A stretch of DNA of 58,812 nucleotides from Elusimicrobiota bacterium (GTDB lineage: Bacteria > Elusimicrobiota > Elusimicrobia > UBA1565 > UBA9628): the NCBI GenBank assembly GCA_016209035.1, contig JACQWX010000093.1, forward strand, positions 1-58,812, read 5' to 3'. Both the position numbers and the translations under genes were made by a program. The notes under the pieces were generated by a model that was not told the DNA's origin, searched no databases, and saw nothing but the letters and a program-made list of their open reading frames with translations. Below are positions 47,867-56,834 of this stretch, in pieces (positions within the stretch are counted from its first letter, which is position 1; every line of letters begins with the position of its first letter).

Positions 47867-50284
47867 TTACTTCTTCTTCCCAGTCTTCTTCAATCCGGCC
47901 TTCTCATCCGCCTGCCTCTCGATCTCATCGAGATCCAGCGCGCCGTCGACAGGGGCGTCGCCGGGGGCCAAGACGGGCTTCTCCTCCACCGGCGGCTTGT
48001 ATTCCTGGTTCCCCTTGCTCTTCTTGGCCCGCTCATCCGCCGTCCACACGGCGTAATCGCCTTCGACATAGCCTCCCATGAAGGTCATGCCGCCGCTGAT
48101 GAACCTCTTCAGCGCGTCCTCCGTCTCCAAGCTGCCCGCCGCCTGTCCCGGCTTCTTCCCGGTGGCGAATTCCAGGTAACCCTCCAAGGCCGGTCCGTTG
48201 CCGTCCTTCCCCCACCTTGCCTCAAAGTACCGCTTCACCCATTCCTTGCCGGCCTTGTCGCCGGGAGGGACGCTCCCGATGGAGGAGGGTTTGGACTCGA
48301 AGGACGACCGCACCCCTGGGAGGCGCTTGAGAGCCTCGGCCTTGTACACGCCGGCCACCTTCTTGCCGAGCTCTCCCTCGCGGGTGGTCTGCTCTTTGCG
48401 CACCATCAGCTCCGTGTTCTCGGAGACATCCTTCGCGGTCCGCTTGTCCAGGCTCCTCTTCGCGATCTTGAAGCGCTGCCACGCGGTGTACTTGCCCTCC
48501 TCGCCCGCCCCGACCGCCTCCACGTCCGCGGGGACGGCGTCCTTGTCCGTGCCCACGCACGCTTTCCTCGCCTTGTCGGCCGCCGCCATGCCGTCGATGT
48601 ACTCAGCCTCCCCGCGGCCGAGCCAGCCTCCCTTGGCGCGCGCCTCCAATTCCTTCGTATCGGCCTTGTACTTCCTCTCGCACTCCTTGATGGCGTCGTC
48701 CCTCTCGCGCTCCAGCGTACCGAGGCTCTTGGGATAGCTGTCGCGGGCATTCTGCCGCTTGGTGCTGCGCTCCGCGGCATCACCCTTGATCTTGTCCTTG
48801 ACCGCCGAGTTGGCCTCCTCGATGGAGTTGGTCATGCACCCCGGCCCCACGGTGCCCATCTGGGACGCCAGCATCTCCTCGTCCTTGGGGCTCGCGGCAG
48901 GCTGCCCCTCCTTCGTCCCCCCGATCTCCTGCTTCGCCTCCTCGGGCTTCGGCGCGCCTTTCAGGATCGAGTCCAAGGCGGCCCGGAGCTTCGCCTTGCC
49001 GGGCCCTTCCTTCATGTACACTTGCGCGAGCTTCCGGCCCTCCTCCTGGATCTCCTGGTCCCCCTTCGAGGCGTCCACCTCGCCGGGGACCTCCCTGCTC
49101 CAATCGCCGGGCGCCCTCACGCCCGCCTTCCCGCTCTCGATGCCCTTGGTGCCCTCCACCCCGGCGGCGAGCTGGGCCTTCGCAGCCTCCCACGCCTTCG
49201 GGTCGAGGTTCTGGTACTCGGGCGGGACCTGCCCGTCGAAAGCCTGCTCCGGGGTCATCCCCGTGATCATCTTCCTGAACCCTTCCCCGACGTTCATCGG
49301 GACCGCCTTCTCCATCTTGTCCTGCGCGATGAGCTGGTCGAACCCCTTCTCGATCTGCGCCACGGTCTTGCCCGGCGTGCCGAGGACGTGCTTGTTTGCG
49401 GCGTTGAGGGTCTTGCGCGCCTCGAAATAGAGCTCGCGCGCCTTCTTCCCCTGGACCTTGTCGATGGCGCAGAAGGCCGGCAGCTTGCCCTGGCCCGCGC
49501 AGAAAGCCTCGCCGTCCCCCGGAACCGCCTTGCCGTCGTAGAGGTCCGTCTTCTCGACCCACAGCCTCGACATGTGGGTCAGATTGAAGCTCTGCGGTTT
49601 GGGGTCCGGAGCGGAATGATAGTCCAGCAGGTCTTTCGAGTCGAATCCCGAGAGGTGCCTCTTGACCATGTCCAGCCCGGCGAGCTCGAACATCTGCTTG
49701 ACGAGCTTCTTGTAGCTCTCCCCGCCGACCACGGGATTCTTCGACCGGGCGAAGGTGGCGCCGGCCTTGTACTCCAGGGCCAGGTCGTCGCCTTCCTTGA
49801 GGATCAGGCTCTTGAGGGCCTGGCGGCCCGCCTCGACGTCCTTGATCGCGGGCTTGGACCCCTCCGGAGCCCTGTAGTCCTTGAGCGTCTTGAGATCCCC
49901 CTTCAGGACCTCCACGGCGGCGCCGATCTCCTTGATCTTCTGATCCACCTTGTCGAACCCGTCGGCCAAGGACTGCAGGATCTCCTGCTGGGTCTTCAGG
50001 GCGGCCTCCCTGCTGGTGCTCGTCACGGCGTCCAGGAAGGCCTGCCTGAGCGGGAAGTTCGTGTTCTTGTAGAGAGCGGCCGTCTTCCCTTGCTCGTCGA
50101 GGTATTTCCATACCTCGGGCTTGCACACCGTGTCAGCCTCTCGCGCTACCCCGATGGGGATCACGGAGACCGCCTGGGTCAACGCCGCCACGTTGCAGCG
50201 CGACTTCGCCTCAGGCTTGTCCTGCTCGACGGCCCTGGCAGGCGCCGCGAAAACCAAGGCAATCATCAGAATCGAGAGTTTCAT
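47867..50284 (-). CDS. Secreted 805-residue protein of unknown function
   Basis: Begins with a clear signal peptide (MKLSILMIALVFAAPARA) and is otherwise hydrophilic, rich in Lys, Glu and Ala. A helical, probably coiled-coil stretch lies at about residues 90-140 (QSLADGFDKVDQKIKEIGAA). Later Lys/Glu-rich helices surround AERSTKRQNARDSYPKSLG, and about nine Cys are spread through the chain. It ends in a basic tail (EKAGLKKTGKKK). No family is recognised. It has the best promoter in the window with a GGAGGG ribosome site 3-5 nt before the ATG, implying good expression, and is followed by the RDD-pilin gene. Confidence 0.7.
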   Translation of the reverse strand: MKLSILMIALVFAAPARAVEQDKPEAKSRCNVAALTQAVSVIPIGVAREADTVCKPEVWKYLDEQGKTAALYKNTNFPLRQAFLDAVTSTSREAALKTQQEILQSLADGFDKVDQKIKEIGAAVEVLKGDLKTLKDYRAPEGSKPAIKDVEAGRQALKSLILKEGDDLALEYKAGATFARSKNPVVGGESYKKLVKQMFELAGLDMVKRHLSGFDSKDLLDYHSAPDPKPQSFNLTHMSRLWVEKTDLYDGKAVPGDGEAFCAGQGKLPAFCAIDKVQGKKARELYFEARKTLNAANKHVLGTPGKTVAQIEKGFDQLIAQDKMEKAVPMNVGEGFRKMITGMTPEQAFDGQVPPEYQNLDPKAWEAAKAQLAAGVEGTKGIESGKAGVRAPGDWSREVPGEVDASKGDQEIQEEGRKLAQVYMKEGPGKAKLRAALDSILKGAPKPEEAKQEIGGTKEGQPAASPKDEEMLASQMGTVGPGCMTNSIEEANSAVKDKIKGDAAERSTKRQNARDSYPKSLGTLERERDDAIKECERKYKADTKELEARAKGGWLGRGEAEYIDGMAAADKARKACVGTDKDAVPADVEAVGAGEEGKYTAWQRFKIAKRSLDKRTAKDVSENTELMVRKEQTTREGELGKKVAGVYKAEALKRLPGVRSSFESKPSSIGSVPPGDKAGKEWVKRYFEARWGKDGNGPALEGYLEFATGKKPGQAAGSLETEDALKRFISGGMTFMGGYVEGDYAVWTADERAKKSKGNQEYKPPVEEKPVLAPGDAPVDGALDLDEIERQADEKAGLKKTGKKK

Positions 50285-50385
50285 GGCTCCCTCCGTACAA
50301 AAACTTCGACGCGCGGCCCACTCCCCTCCCGGGGGCGGAACGCGCGTCCACAGGCCCCGGGATCCGGTGGGGTTGGCCTACCGCA

Positions 50386-50414
50386 AGTGTAAGCCCGGTT
50401 CCTTGATTTGTCAA
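50386..50414 (-). promoter_or_regulatory. Consensus sigma-70 promoter of the 805-aa protein gene
   Basis: Minus-strand TTGACA (50414-50409), 17-bp spacer, TACACT (50391-50386). The leader is about 95 nt and ends in a GGAGGG ribosome site. A short inverted repeat CCTTGA/TCAAGG overlaps the -35. Confidence 0.75.
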
Positions 50415-50536
50415 GGCCTAATTCCAGCCTGGTCTTCTCCCGCAGACCAGGCTTCTTTCCCGTCGTTCTCCGTTTTGCTCGCCAGGCCGCAATGCGCTAT
50501 CATACAGTCATGCAAACCGATCTGAAGGAGACCAAG

Positions 50537-51685
50537 ATGGATTTCTCGTTAAGCGACGAGCAGCAGATGATCCGGGACACGGTCCGCAAGTGGACCGAGT
50601 CCAAGCTCAAGCCCGCCGCGCACGAGCTCGAAGAGAAGGAGGAATTCTCGGTCGAGCTCACCAAGCAGATGGGAGAGCTCGGCGTCTTCGGCATCATCGT
50701 GCCCGAGGAGTACGGCGGCCAGGGCATGGATTATCTTTCCTACATAATCGCGGTGGAGGAGCTCTCCCGCGTGGACGGCTCCCACGCCGCCACCGTGGCG
50801 GCCGGGGTGTCGCTGGGCATCGCCCCCCTCATGTATTTCGGCGCCGAGGAGCAGAAGAAGAAGTACCTGCCCAAGCTCTGCGCCGGGTCCGCCCTTTTCG
50901 CCTTCGGCCTGACCGAGCCTGACGCCGGGTCCGACTCGCGCGGCTCCAAGACCAAGGCCGAGAAGACCCCCGACGGCTGGGTCATCAACGGCTCCAAGAT
51001 TTTCATCACCAACGGCTCGACCCCCATCACCACCGGCATCATCGTCCAGACCGTGAGCGGAAAGGCCTCCGATGGGGCGCCTGAGTTCACCTGCTTCATC
51101 GTCGAGCCGGGAACGCCCGGGTTCACCACCAAGACGATGCACCAGAAGCTCATGTGGAGGGCTTCCAACACCTCCGAGCTCTATTTCTCCAACGTCAAGG
51201 TCCCCGACTCGGCCATGCTGGGCAAGCGGGGAGAGGGCTCCAAGCAGATGCTCAAGACCCTCGACTCGGGACGCCTGAGCATCGCGGCCATGGGCCTGGG
51301 CTGCGCGCAGGGCGCCTACGAGGCGGCCCTGGCCTACGCCCAGCAGCGCCAGCAGTTCGGCAAGCCCTTGGTGAAGTTCCAGGCGACGGCCTTCAAGCTC
51401 GCGGACATGGCCGTCAAGATCGAGCACGCGCGCTGGTTCCTCTACCGCGCCTGCTGGCTCCGCGACACGGGCAAGCCCTTCGGCAAGGAATCCGCCATGG
51501 CCAAGCTCTACTGCTCCGAGGTCGCCAAGGCGGTGGCCGACGAGGCCGTGCAGATCCACGGCGGCTACGGCCTCATGAAGGAGTTCCCGGTGGAGCGCTT
51601 CTACCGCGACCAGAGGCTGCTCCAGATCGGCGAAGGCACCTCGGAGATACAGCGGCTCGTCATCTCCAGGGCGATCGGCTGCTGA
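50537..51685 (+). CDS. Acyl-CoA dehydrogenase
   Basis: A 382-residue flavoenzyme oxidising acyl-CoA to enoyl-CoA. MDFSLSDEQQMIRDTVRKW is the usual N-terminus; FGLTEPDAGSDSRGSKTKAE and IFITNGS are the FAD/substrate segments. RLLQIGEGTSEIQRLVISRA carries the catalytic Glu of the short-chain group. The ATG at 50537 has AAGGAG upstream. An in-frame ATG at 50510, with TATCAT six nt before it, could be an alternative leaderless start. Stand-alone gene with no other beta-oxidation genes nearby; its end meets prfB in convergent orientation. Confidence 0.92.
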   Translation: MDFSLSDEQQMIRDTVRKWTESKLKPAAHELEEKEEFSVELTKQMGELGVFGIIVPEEYGGQGMDYLSYIIAVEELSRVDGSHAATVAAGVSLGIAPLMYFGAEEQKKKYLPKLCAGSALFAFGLTEPDAGSDSRGSKTKAEKTPDGWVINGSKIFITNGSTPITTGIIVQTVSGKASDGAPEFTCFIVEPGTPGFTTKTMHQKLMWRASNTSELYFSNVKVPDSAMLGKRGEGSKQMLKTLDSGRLSIAAMGLGCAQGAYEAALAYAQQRQQFGKPLVKFQATAFKLADMAVKIEHARWFLYRACWLRDTGKPFGKESAMAKLYCSEVAKAVADEAVQIHGGYGLMKEFPVERFYRDQRLLQIGEGTSEIQRLVISRAIGC

Positions 51686-52819
51686 TCAGTCTTCCTTCGC
51701 GTCCTTGACCCTCGGGGGCTTGCCCGCGGCCAGCCAGTCAAGGTAGGCATCCACGAAGGGGTCGAGGGCGCCGTCCATCACGGCGTTGACCTGCGAGGTC
51801 TGGTGCCCGGTGCGCAGGTCCTTGACCATCTGGTAGGGCATGAAGACGTAGGACCGGATCTGGTTGCCCCAGGAGATGTCGCCCATGTCGCCGTAATGCT
51901 TCTCCATTGCCGAGCGCTTCTTGTCGAGCTCGATCTCGTAGAGCTTGGCCTTGAGGAGCTTCGTGGCGTTGACGCGGTTCTGTATCTGGCTGCGCTCGGT
52001 CTGGCAGGTGACCACGATGCCGGTGGGGATGTGGATGAGGCGGACCGCGGTCTCGACCTTGTTGACGTTCTGGCCGCCGTGGCCGCCGGCCCTGAAGGTC
52101 TCGAACTTGACCTCGCCGTCGGAGAGCTGGATGTCGATCTCGTCTTCGATGTCTGCCAGGACGTCGATGGAAGCGAAGGAGGTATGGCGCCTCTTGTTGG
52201 CGTCGAACGGCGAGATGCGCACCAGCCTGTGGACGCCCATCTCGCCCTTGAGATACCCGTAGGCGTTGTCGCCTCGCACGAAGGCGGCCGCGCTCTTGAC
52301 GCCGGCGCCTTCCCCCTTGAGCATGTCGGTGAGCAGGAACTCGAAGCCCCGGGCCAAAGCCCAGCGGGAGTACATGCGCAGAAGCATCTCGTTCCAGTCG
52401 CAGGCCTCGGTGCCGCCCGCGCCGGCGTGAAAGCCGATGATCGCGTCGTAGGAGTCGAGCTCGCCGGAGAGCTTCAGGGCCGTGTCCATCTCGTGGACCT
52501 TCTTGGAGAGCGCGGCCACGCCCCTCCTCACCTCGTCGAGCTCGGCCTGGTCGGAGCACTCAAGCGCCAAATCCAGGTGGGCCTTGAGGTCGTCGGCCGT
52601 CTTGGAGGCCTTCTCCCACACGGTCAGCCTGCCCTTGAGGTGGTTGAGCTCCTTCGACTTCTTCTTCGCGCGGTGCGAATCGCTCCAGAACCCCGGGGAC
52701 GCGGTCTCGGCCTCCCGGGCCTCCACGTCCTTGCGCAGCTTCGGCAGGTCCAGGAGCTCGGCCAGGCGGCTCAACTTCTCGCGTTCCTCCTCGAGATCGT
52801 CAGCGGTCTCTTTGAACAT
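51686..52819 (-). CDS. prfB: Peptide chain release factor 2
   Basis: A 377-residue RF2. The stop-codon-recognition SPF tripeptide is in [14 protein letters not shown], and the peptidyl-tRNA hydrolysis motif GGQ is in [18 protein letters not shown]. It recognises UAA/UGA, consistent with heavy use of TGA stops here. The reading frame is continuous: the CTT-TGA-C programmed frameshift used in many bacteria is absent (sequence there reads [10 protein letters not shown]). Start at 52819 has only a weak ribosome site; the N-terminus fits family length. Confidence 0.95.
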   Translation of the reverse strand: MFKETADDLEEEREKLSRLAELLDLPKLRKDVEAREAETASPGFWSDSHRAKKKSKELNHLKGRLTVWEKASKTADDLKAHLDLALECSDQAELDEVRRGVAALSKKVHEMDTALKLSGELDSYDAIIGFHAGAGGTEACDWNEMLLRMYSRWALARGFEFLLTDMLKGEGAGVKSAAAFVRGDNAYGYLKGEMGVHRLVRISPFDANKRRHTSFASIDVLADIEDEIDIQLSDGEVKFETFRAGGHGGQNVNKVETAVRLIHIPTGIVVTCQTERSQIQNRVNATKLLKAKLYEIELDKKRSAMEKHYGDMGDISWGNQIRSYVFMPYQMVKDLRTGHQTSQVNAVMDGALDPFVDAYLDWLAAGKPPRVKDAKED

Positions 52820-53018
52820 GGGATAGATCCAGCAGGGGATTGCGCTCGCTTCAGCGGGCCGAGAGGGTCATGGCGCCCGACATCATAGCATTTGCCTCCC
52901 GATGATGCTCGGCCGCCGAAATTCTTCACGACCGTCATGTAGACGTCGATCCCCTGCCGCCTCTTGAACGATGAGGAAGATATAACTGTTTGAGATGAGA
53001 CAGCTTTGCAGCGAGCAC
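52820..53018. other. Intergenic gap before the accessory island
   Basis: No gene is supported. A minus-strand open frame crosses it into prfB but has no start signal or family resemblance. Confidence 0.35.
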
Positions 53019-53069
53019 TTGACACGGCAAACGGCATCTGCTATATTATTGGTACCGTGGTACTAATAA
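53019..53069 (+). promoter_or_regulatory. Consensus promoter with overlapping operator-like palindrome
   Basis: TTGACA (53019-53024), exactly 17 bp, TATATT (53042-53047). An imperfect 24-bp palindrome centred on GGTAC-CGTG-GTAC (about 53046-53069) covers the -10 edge and expected transcript start. Strong, probably repressed promoter for the genes at 53086-53870. Confidence 0.7.
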
Positions 53070-53085
53070 ACCGGGCGGCGGCCTG

Positions 53086-53476
53086 ATGCGCATCCAAAAG
53101 CTTTCCTATCTTGTCGCCATCGTCATACCAAGCCTGGGACGCACGGCCAAGGAGCGGCTGACAAAGGCCCACCCAACGGAACGTCATCATTCAAACGGCG
53201 CTCAAACGATTTGAGGAACTCTTTGGCGGGGCAACCCCAATGAGGATCCCTCCCGGCGGCATAGTGAGGCTCTTGGACGGCACGGTCTTGGTTGACCCTG
53301 ATCAGACTTTGGTGGTTTCCGGTACGACACGCAGAGAGTTTCTGCGACGGCGCAAGGAAGTAGAGCGGCTGGCCCTGCGGGTCGGCGAGATGCTCAACCA
53401 GGAATCGGTGGCTGTCATTGCTTTTGCGTCGGACAGCTTTCTGCTCATCCGATATCCAGGCAAGGGTGAAAAGTAG
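53086..53476 (+). pseudogene. Frameshifted accessory gene of unknown family
   Basis: Two open frames fit together. 53086-53214 gives MRIQKLSYLVAIVIPSLGR then TAKERLTKAHPTE. The next frame, open from 53162, gives RNVIIQTALKRFEELFGGAT then PMRIPPGGIVRLLDG and runs to 53476. Joining them near 53175 yields one coherent protein of about 127 residues with no break in character, so a single frameshift (or programmed shift, or sequence error) is likely. The second part alone has an ATG at 53240 (78 residues). No function assigned. It sits just behind a consensus promoter and ahead of the 125-aa gene. Confidence 0.55.
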
Positions 53477-53492
53477 GACGGAGGCAAGCGCC

Positions 53493-53870
53493 ATGAGCAA
53501 GGTTAAATTCTATGAGCTTGGAAGGACCCGAGAGATCGCAAGGCTAGAAGCCAGAATCAACAATGAGATCAAGGCTCGGAGGGCGGCCGGGGCATCGGTC
53601 CGGCTCTTCCGCACTTCTGATGGGCAAGTAGGCTATTCTGCTCAGGGCATGCCCTCCGGGCAGGGGCGGAGAGTTTTGGACATCGTGCATCAAGCGGTTT
53701 GCCGGGTCCTTGGGATCAGACGCGGGCGCCCCGCTGGAGTGCCGACCCGCCAGGTGAAATGCCGGGTGCCTGAAGAAGCGTATCAGAAATTGATGCAAGA
53801 GGCCGGAAAAAGGCACCTTGTGCCGTCACGTCTGGCCGGCGAGATGCTCACCCAATGGCTCGACACCTAG
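53493..53870 (+). CDS. Hypothetical protein of the accessory island
   Basis: A 125-residue basic protein (MSKVKFYELGRTREIARLEA). The N-terminal part is helical and charged. The C-terminal part, VKCRVPEEAYQKLMQEAGKR then SRLAGEMLTQWLD, resembles a ribbon-helix-helix unit, so it may bind DNA. GGAGG lies 8-9 nt upstream of the ATG at 53493, supporting this start over a longer frame. Probably cotranscribed with the frameshifted gene 16 bp before it; a regulator of the palindromic promoter is possible. Confidence 0.5.
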   Translation: MSKVKFYELGRTREIARLEARINNEIKARRAAGASVRLFRTSDGQVGYSAQGMPSGQGRRVLDIVHQAVCRVLGIRRGRPAGVPTRQVKCRVPEEAYQKLMQEAGKRHLVPSRLAGEMLTQWLDT

Positions 53871-54165
53871 ACCGTTTGATGCCTTCAAACCAGCCGCCAG
53901 TGTCGTAAAAGTAAAGTTCTACTTCCGCGGACACTCGACTCGGAAGACGATGGCTTCCGAGCTGCTTCCGAGTTGAGTTCTGAAACCGCCGCCGGCGATC
54001 ATGCTTGCTTAAGAAAATTCTTGACATCATCCCGAGTCCGCCCGTCTTGTCGCCCGTCTCATAGAAATCCGCGACTTTGACGACCGTCGCCCTGGCGCGC
54101 TCTTTGACTTTGGGGCCAAGTCTCTTGAAAAGGCGCGGGAAGGCCGGCGCGAAGTAGACCTGCAT
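53848..54165 (-). pseudogene. RelE/ParE/HigB-like toxin remnant
   Basis: The first ~48 residues, MQVYFAPAFPRLFKRLGPKV then KERARATVVKVADFYETGD, match the opening of RelE/ParE-superfamily toxins. After GGLGMM the frame no longer looks like the family. A neighbouring frame resumes with AGGGFRTQLGSSSEAIVFRV, similar to the beta strands that should follow. Small indels have probably broken the gene. It overlaps the convergent gene at its end and lies 6 bp after a decayed antitoxin-like frame. Confidence 0.45.
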
Positions 54166-54171
54166 GGGACC

Positions 54172-54285
54172 TTACAGGCCCTTGAGGTAACGTTTCGCGG
54201 CCGCGGCCGTCTTGAACCGCTTCCACAGTCAGGCCACCAGGCCCCTGAGACCCTGAATTCCCATCATGCTATGATGGTTTTTCAT
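54172..54285 (-). pseudogene. Antitoxin-like remnant interrupted by UGA
   Basis: From ATG 54285 the frame reads MKNHHSMMGIQGLRGLVA, a TGA (54231-54229), then LWKRFKTAAAAKRYLKGL and TAA. Read through, it is a 37-residue basic peptide immediately before the toxin remnant, the usual place of an antitoxin. UGA serves as a normal stop elsewhere in the window, so decay is more likely than recoding. Confidence 0.3.
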
Positions 54286-54289
54286 GTAA

Positions 54290-55186
54290 TCAACCGACAT
54301 CCTGCTCGGCCGCCAGCCGCAGGGTCGCGGCGTGGATGTCCGCGGTCCGGTCGATGTCGGCGCTGTATCCTCCGCCCAGAGTCACGACCAGCGGTATCCT
54401 GCGCAACCGGCAGCAGGCGCAAACGACGCTGTCCCTCTGGAGGATCCCCTCGGCGGTCAGACGCAGGCCGCCGAGCAAATCACCCTCAGCCACGTCCGCG
54501 CCCGCCTGATAGACTACCAGCTCGGGCTCGTGCTCGAAGACCCTCGGAAGGTGCTTTTCCAGCAGGGAAAGGTATTCCTGGTCCCCGGCTCCATCAGGCA
54601 GACCGACATCCAGGCTGCCCTTCTCCTTCGCAAAGGGGTAGATGCTCTCCTGATGCATCGAGAAGGTGAACACCTCGGGGCGGGTTCGGAAGATGGCGGC
54701 CGTGCCGTTGCCTTGGTGGACGTCGAGGTCCACGACCGCGGCCCTCCTGACCCTGCCCTCGGAAAGCACCTTCATGATCGCGCAAGCGATGTCGTTCAAG
54801 ACGCAGAAGCCCTCGGCGTGGTCCGCGAAAGCGTGGTGGCTCCCCCCTCCGACATGCAGGCCGACCCCGCGCTCCAAGGCGTGACGGGCCGCCAACAGGG
54901 TGCCCCCGGCCTGCAGGCGGTGGGCCAGGGAGACGGCCGGAGAGAACGGCATCTCCATCAGGACCTCGTCGGCGAGCGGCATGCGGCCGGAGAGGACCTT
55001 GTCGACCCATGCTTCCTCGTGAGCCAGCAGGAGGTCCTCTCTGGCCGCCGGCTCGGGCTCCACGAGTTCTCCCTGGCCGCGGAGCCTGCCTGCGGTCAGG
55101 GAGAACTTCCTCGTCGGGAAGACATGGTCCCCGATGTCCGCCGCATACCTGGGCGAGTAGACGAACCTGGTCCCGGGCCCGCTCAT
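54290..55186 (-). CDS. Histone deacetylase-family (AcuC/class IV-like) hydrolase
   Basis: A 298-residue zinc amidohydrolase. VGGGSHHAFADHAEGFCVLN carries the His-His pair, VVDLDVHQGNGTAAIF the Asp-x-His zinc ligands, YQAGADVAEGD the third ligand region, and TLGGGYSADI the catalytic Tyr. Bacterial members remove acetyl groups from acetylated lysines, acetoin-related targets or polyamines. The start at 55186 overlaps the lnt stop by ATGA, so the two are translationally linked. Substrate not determinable. Confidence 0.88.
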   Translation of the reverse strand: MSGPGTRFVYSPRYAADIGDHVFPTRKFSLTAGRLRGQGELVEPEPAAREDLLLAHEEAWVDKVLSGRMPLADEVLMEMPFSPAVSLAHRLQAGGTLLAARHALERGVGLHVGGGSHHAFADHAEGFCVLNDIACAIMKVLSEGRVRRAAVVDLDVHQGNGTAAIFRTRPEVFTFSMHQESIYPFAKEKGSLDVGLPDGAGDQEYLSLLEKHLPRVFEHEPELVVYQAGADVAEGDLLGGLRLTAEGILQRDSVVCACCRLRRIPLVVTLGGGYSADIDRTADIHAATLRLAAEQDVG

Positions 55187-56757
55187 GCCCTTCTGGAAGC
55201 CAAGCGCGCGCCCGAGAGGACCAGGACCAGGGCCGCGCAGCAGGCGCCGAACCAGTCGCCCAGCCGTGCGAAGGGCGACCGCCTCGGGAAGGGGTCGGCC
55301 CGCGGGACGTCGGCGTCGAGCCGGCCCCGCTCGTTCAAGGCCAGGCTCGCGGTCACGAAGCCCCAAGGGTCGATCACCCCCGAGATGCCGGTGTTGCCGC
55401 AGCGCACCACGGTCACGCGGTTCTCGATGGCGCGGAAGAAATTGGAGCCGAAATGCAGATAGGGCCCCCAAGTGTCCTTGTACCAGCCGTCGTTGGTGAC
55501 GTTGATGACCACCGTGGCCCCGCGGCCGACGTCGGCCCTGACCCAGCGCGGGAAGGTCGCCTCGTAGCAGATGCTCGCCGCGGTCGCGCCCAAGGGGGTC
55601 TTGAGGAGCTCCTGGCGCGCCGGGCCGGGGGTCATGTCCCCCATCTGGTTGAGGATGCCGATGTAGTCCCCCAGGAACCTCAGCGGCACCCACTCGCCGA
55701 AGGGCACGAGCTGGCGCTTGTGGTAGGACCCCAGCACCCTGCCGTCGGGTCCGACCAGCAAAATGGAGCAGCGCCTCCCCCCGTCTTTGCCCTGGGAGAC
55801 CACGCCCACGAACTGCGGGACCCCGAGCTTCCTCGCCCAATCCGAGACCAGCGGCGGCTCGGTCCCATCGGCCACCATCCAGGGGAGCGCGGACTCGGGC
55901 CAGACCACGAGGTCGGGAGGCCTGCTCCTCGGCCGGGAGAGGAGGTCCTCGTAGACCCCTTTGATCTCCGATTCGAACCGCGAGTCCCACTTGCGGTACT
56001 GGTCGATGGCGGGTTGAATTAACTCGACCCTGGCGTCCCGCGCGCCTTCGGCGCCCGGGACGGCCAGGGTCGACTGGTTTGCGTTCGCCGTTCCTCTCAG
56101 GAATTCCTCTCTCCGTGTCAACTCGTAGGTCCCGTATGCCCACACCCCCGCCACCAGCGCCAGCACGGCCGCCACGTTGGCGGCCGCGCGGCGTTCAACC
56201 TCCCACGCGTCCCTGAGGACCACGTTCGCCGCCAGGACCAGGAATCCCAGGGCGTGCGGACCGGCCAGCGCGCCGATCTGGATCAGGGCCGGGAACTTGT
56301 ACTGCGTGTAGGACAGGATGTCGACGCTCAGCCGCGGCGTCCACCACGCTGATGCCGCGGTCACGGAGGTCCAGACCGCGGCCCAGACCCAGGGCCCTGC
56401 GAGCGGCCCTGGAGCCAGCCAACGGCCCAGGATGCCGATCAAGCCCCAGTTGAAGCCGAGGAATAGAGCCAAGGAGACCAGCGAGAGAACCGCGAGGAGA
56501 TGGCCCATGCCCGCGAACAGGCAGGTCTGATAGATCCAGTGCAGCAAGACGCCGTGAAATCCGGCGCCGGCCGCAAGGCCGGCGACGAACGCCCCTTTCC
56601 ATGAGGCGCACCGGAACCATACTCCGAAGAGCGGCGCCAGCGAGACCCAGGCCAGCAGACAGAGACCTGGCTTGGGATAGCAGAGAGCGGTCATGGCCCC
56701 GCTGAACGCAGCGAGGCCGACGGCGCGCCAGAGGTCGGGCTGCGTGCCGCGCGTCAT
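55183..56757 (-). CDS. lnt: Apolipoprotein N-acyltransferase
   Basis: A 524-residue inner-membrane enzyme that adds the third acyl chain to lipoproteins. About seven N-terminal helices precede a nitrilase-fold periplasmic domain with the catalytic triad: Glu in LVVWPESALPWMV, Lys in GSYHKRQLVPFGEWVP, Cys in ASICYEATFPRWVR. ATG 56757 has AGGGAGGGG just upstream; the frame extends 15 codons further without such a site. Its presence supports a diderm cell with triacylated lipoproteins, such as the caspase lipoprotein at 21398. Confidence 0.93.
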   Translation of the reverse strand: MTRGTQPDLWRAVGLAAFSGAMTALCYPKPGLCLLAWVSLAPLFGVWFRCASWKGAFVAGLAAGAGFHGVLLHWIYQTCLFAGMGHLLAVLSLVSLALFLGFNWGLIGILGRWLAPGPLAGPWVWAAVWTSVTAASAWWTPRLSVDILSYTQYKFPALIQIGALAGPHALGFLVLAANVVLRDAWEVERRAAANVAAVLALVAGVWAYGTYELTRREEFLRGTANANQSTLAVPGAEGARDARVELIQPAIDQYRKWDSRFESEIKGVYEDLLSRPRSRPPDLVVWPESALPWMVADGTEPPLVSDWARKLGVPQFVGVVSQGKDGGRRCSILLVGPDGRVLGSYHKRQLVPFGEWVPLRFLGDYIGILNQMGDMTPGPARQELLKTPLGATAASICYEATFPRWVRADVGRGATVVINVTNDGWYKDTWGPYLHFGSNFFRAIENRVTVVRCGNTGISGVIDPWGFVTASLALNERGRLDADVPRADPFPRRSPFARLGDWFGACCAALVLVLSGARLASRRA

Positions 56758-56834
56758 GCCCCTCCCTAGCCCACCAAACAACGTCATCACACCGGAAAGC
56801 AAAAATGGGGGCTCAAAAAAGTGGCGCTGTAGAA

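Noticed and set aside
50408..50536. Longer N-terminus for the acyl-CoA dehydrogenase.
   Set aside because: It would add an Arg/Phe-rich stretch through the divergent promoter region; MDFSLSDEQQ with AAGGAG upstream is the family start.
52771..53037. 88-codon minus-strand frame upstream of prfB.
   Set aside because: It overlaps prfB, has no start signals and shows no family resemblance.
54172..54285. In-frame UGA read as an amino acid (recoding or selenocysteine).
   Set aside because: UGA ends many well-supported genes here through ATGA overlaps and RF2 is intact; no SECIS-like hairpin is evident.
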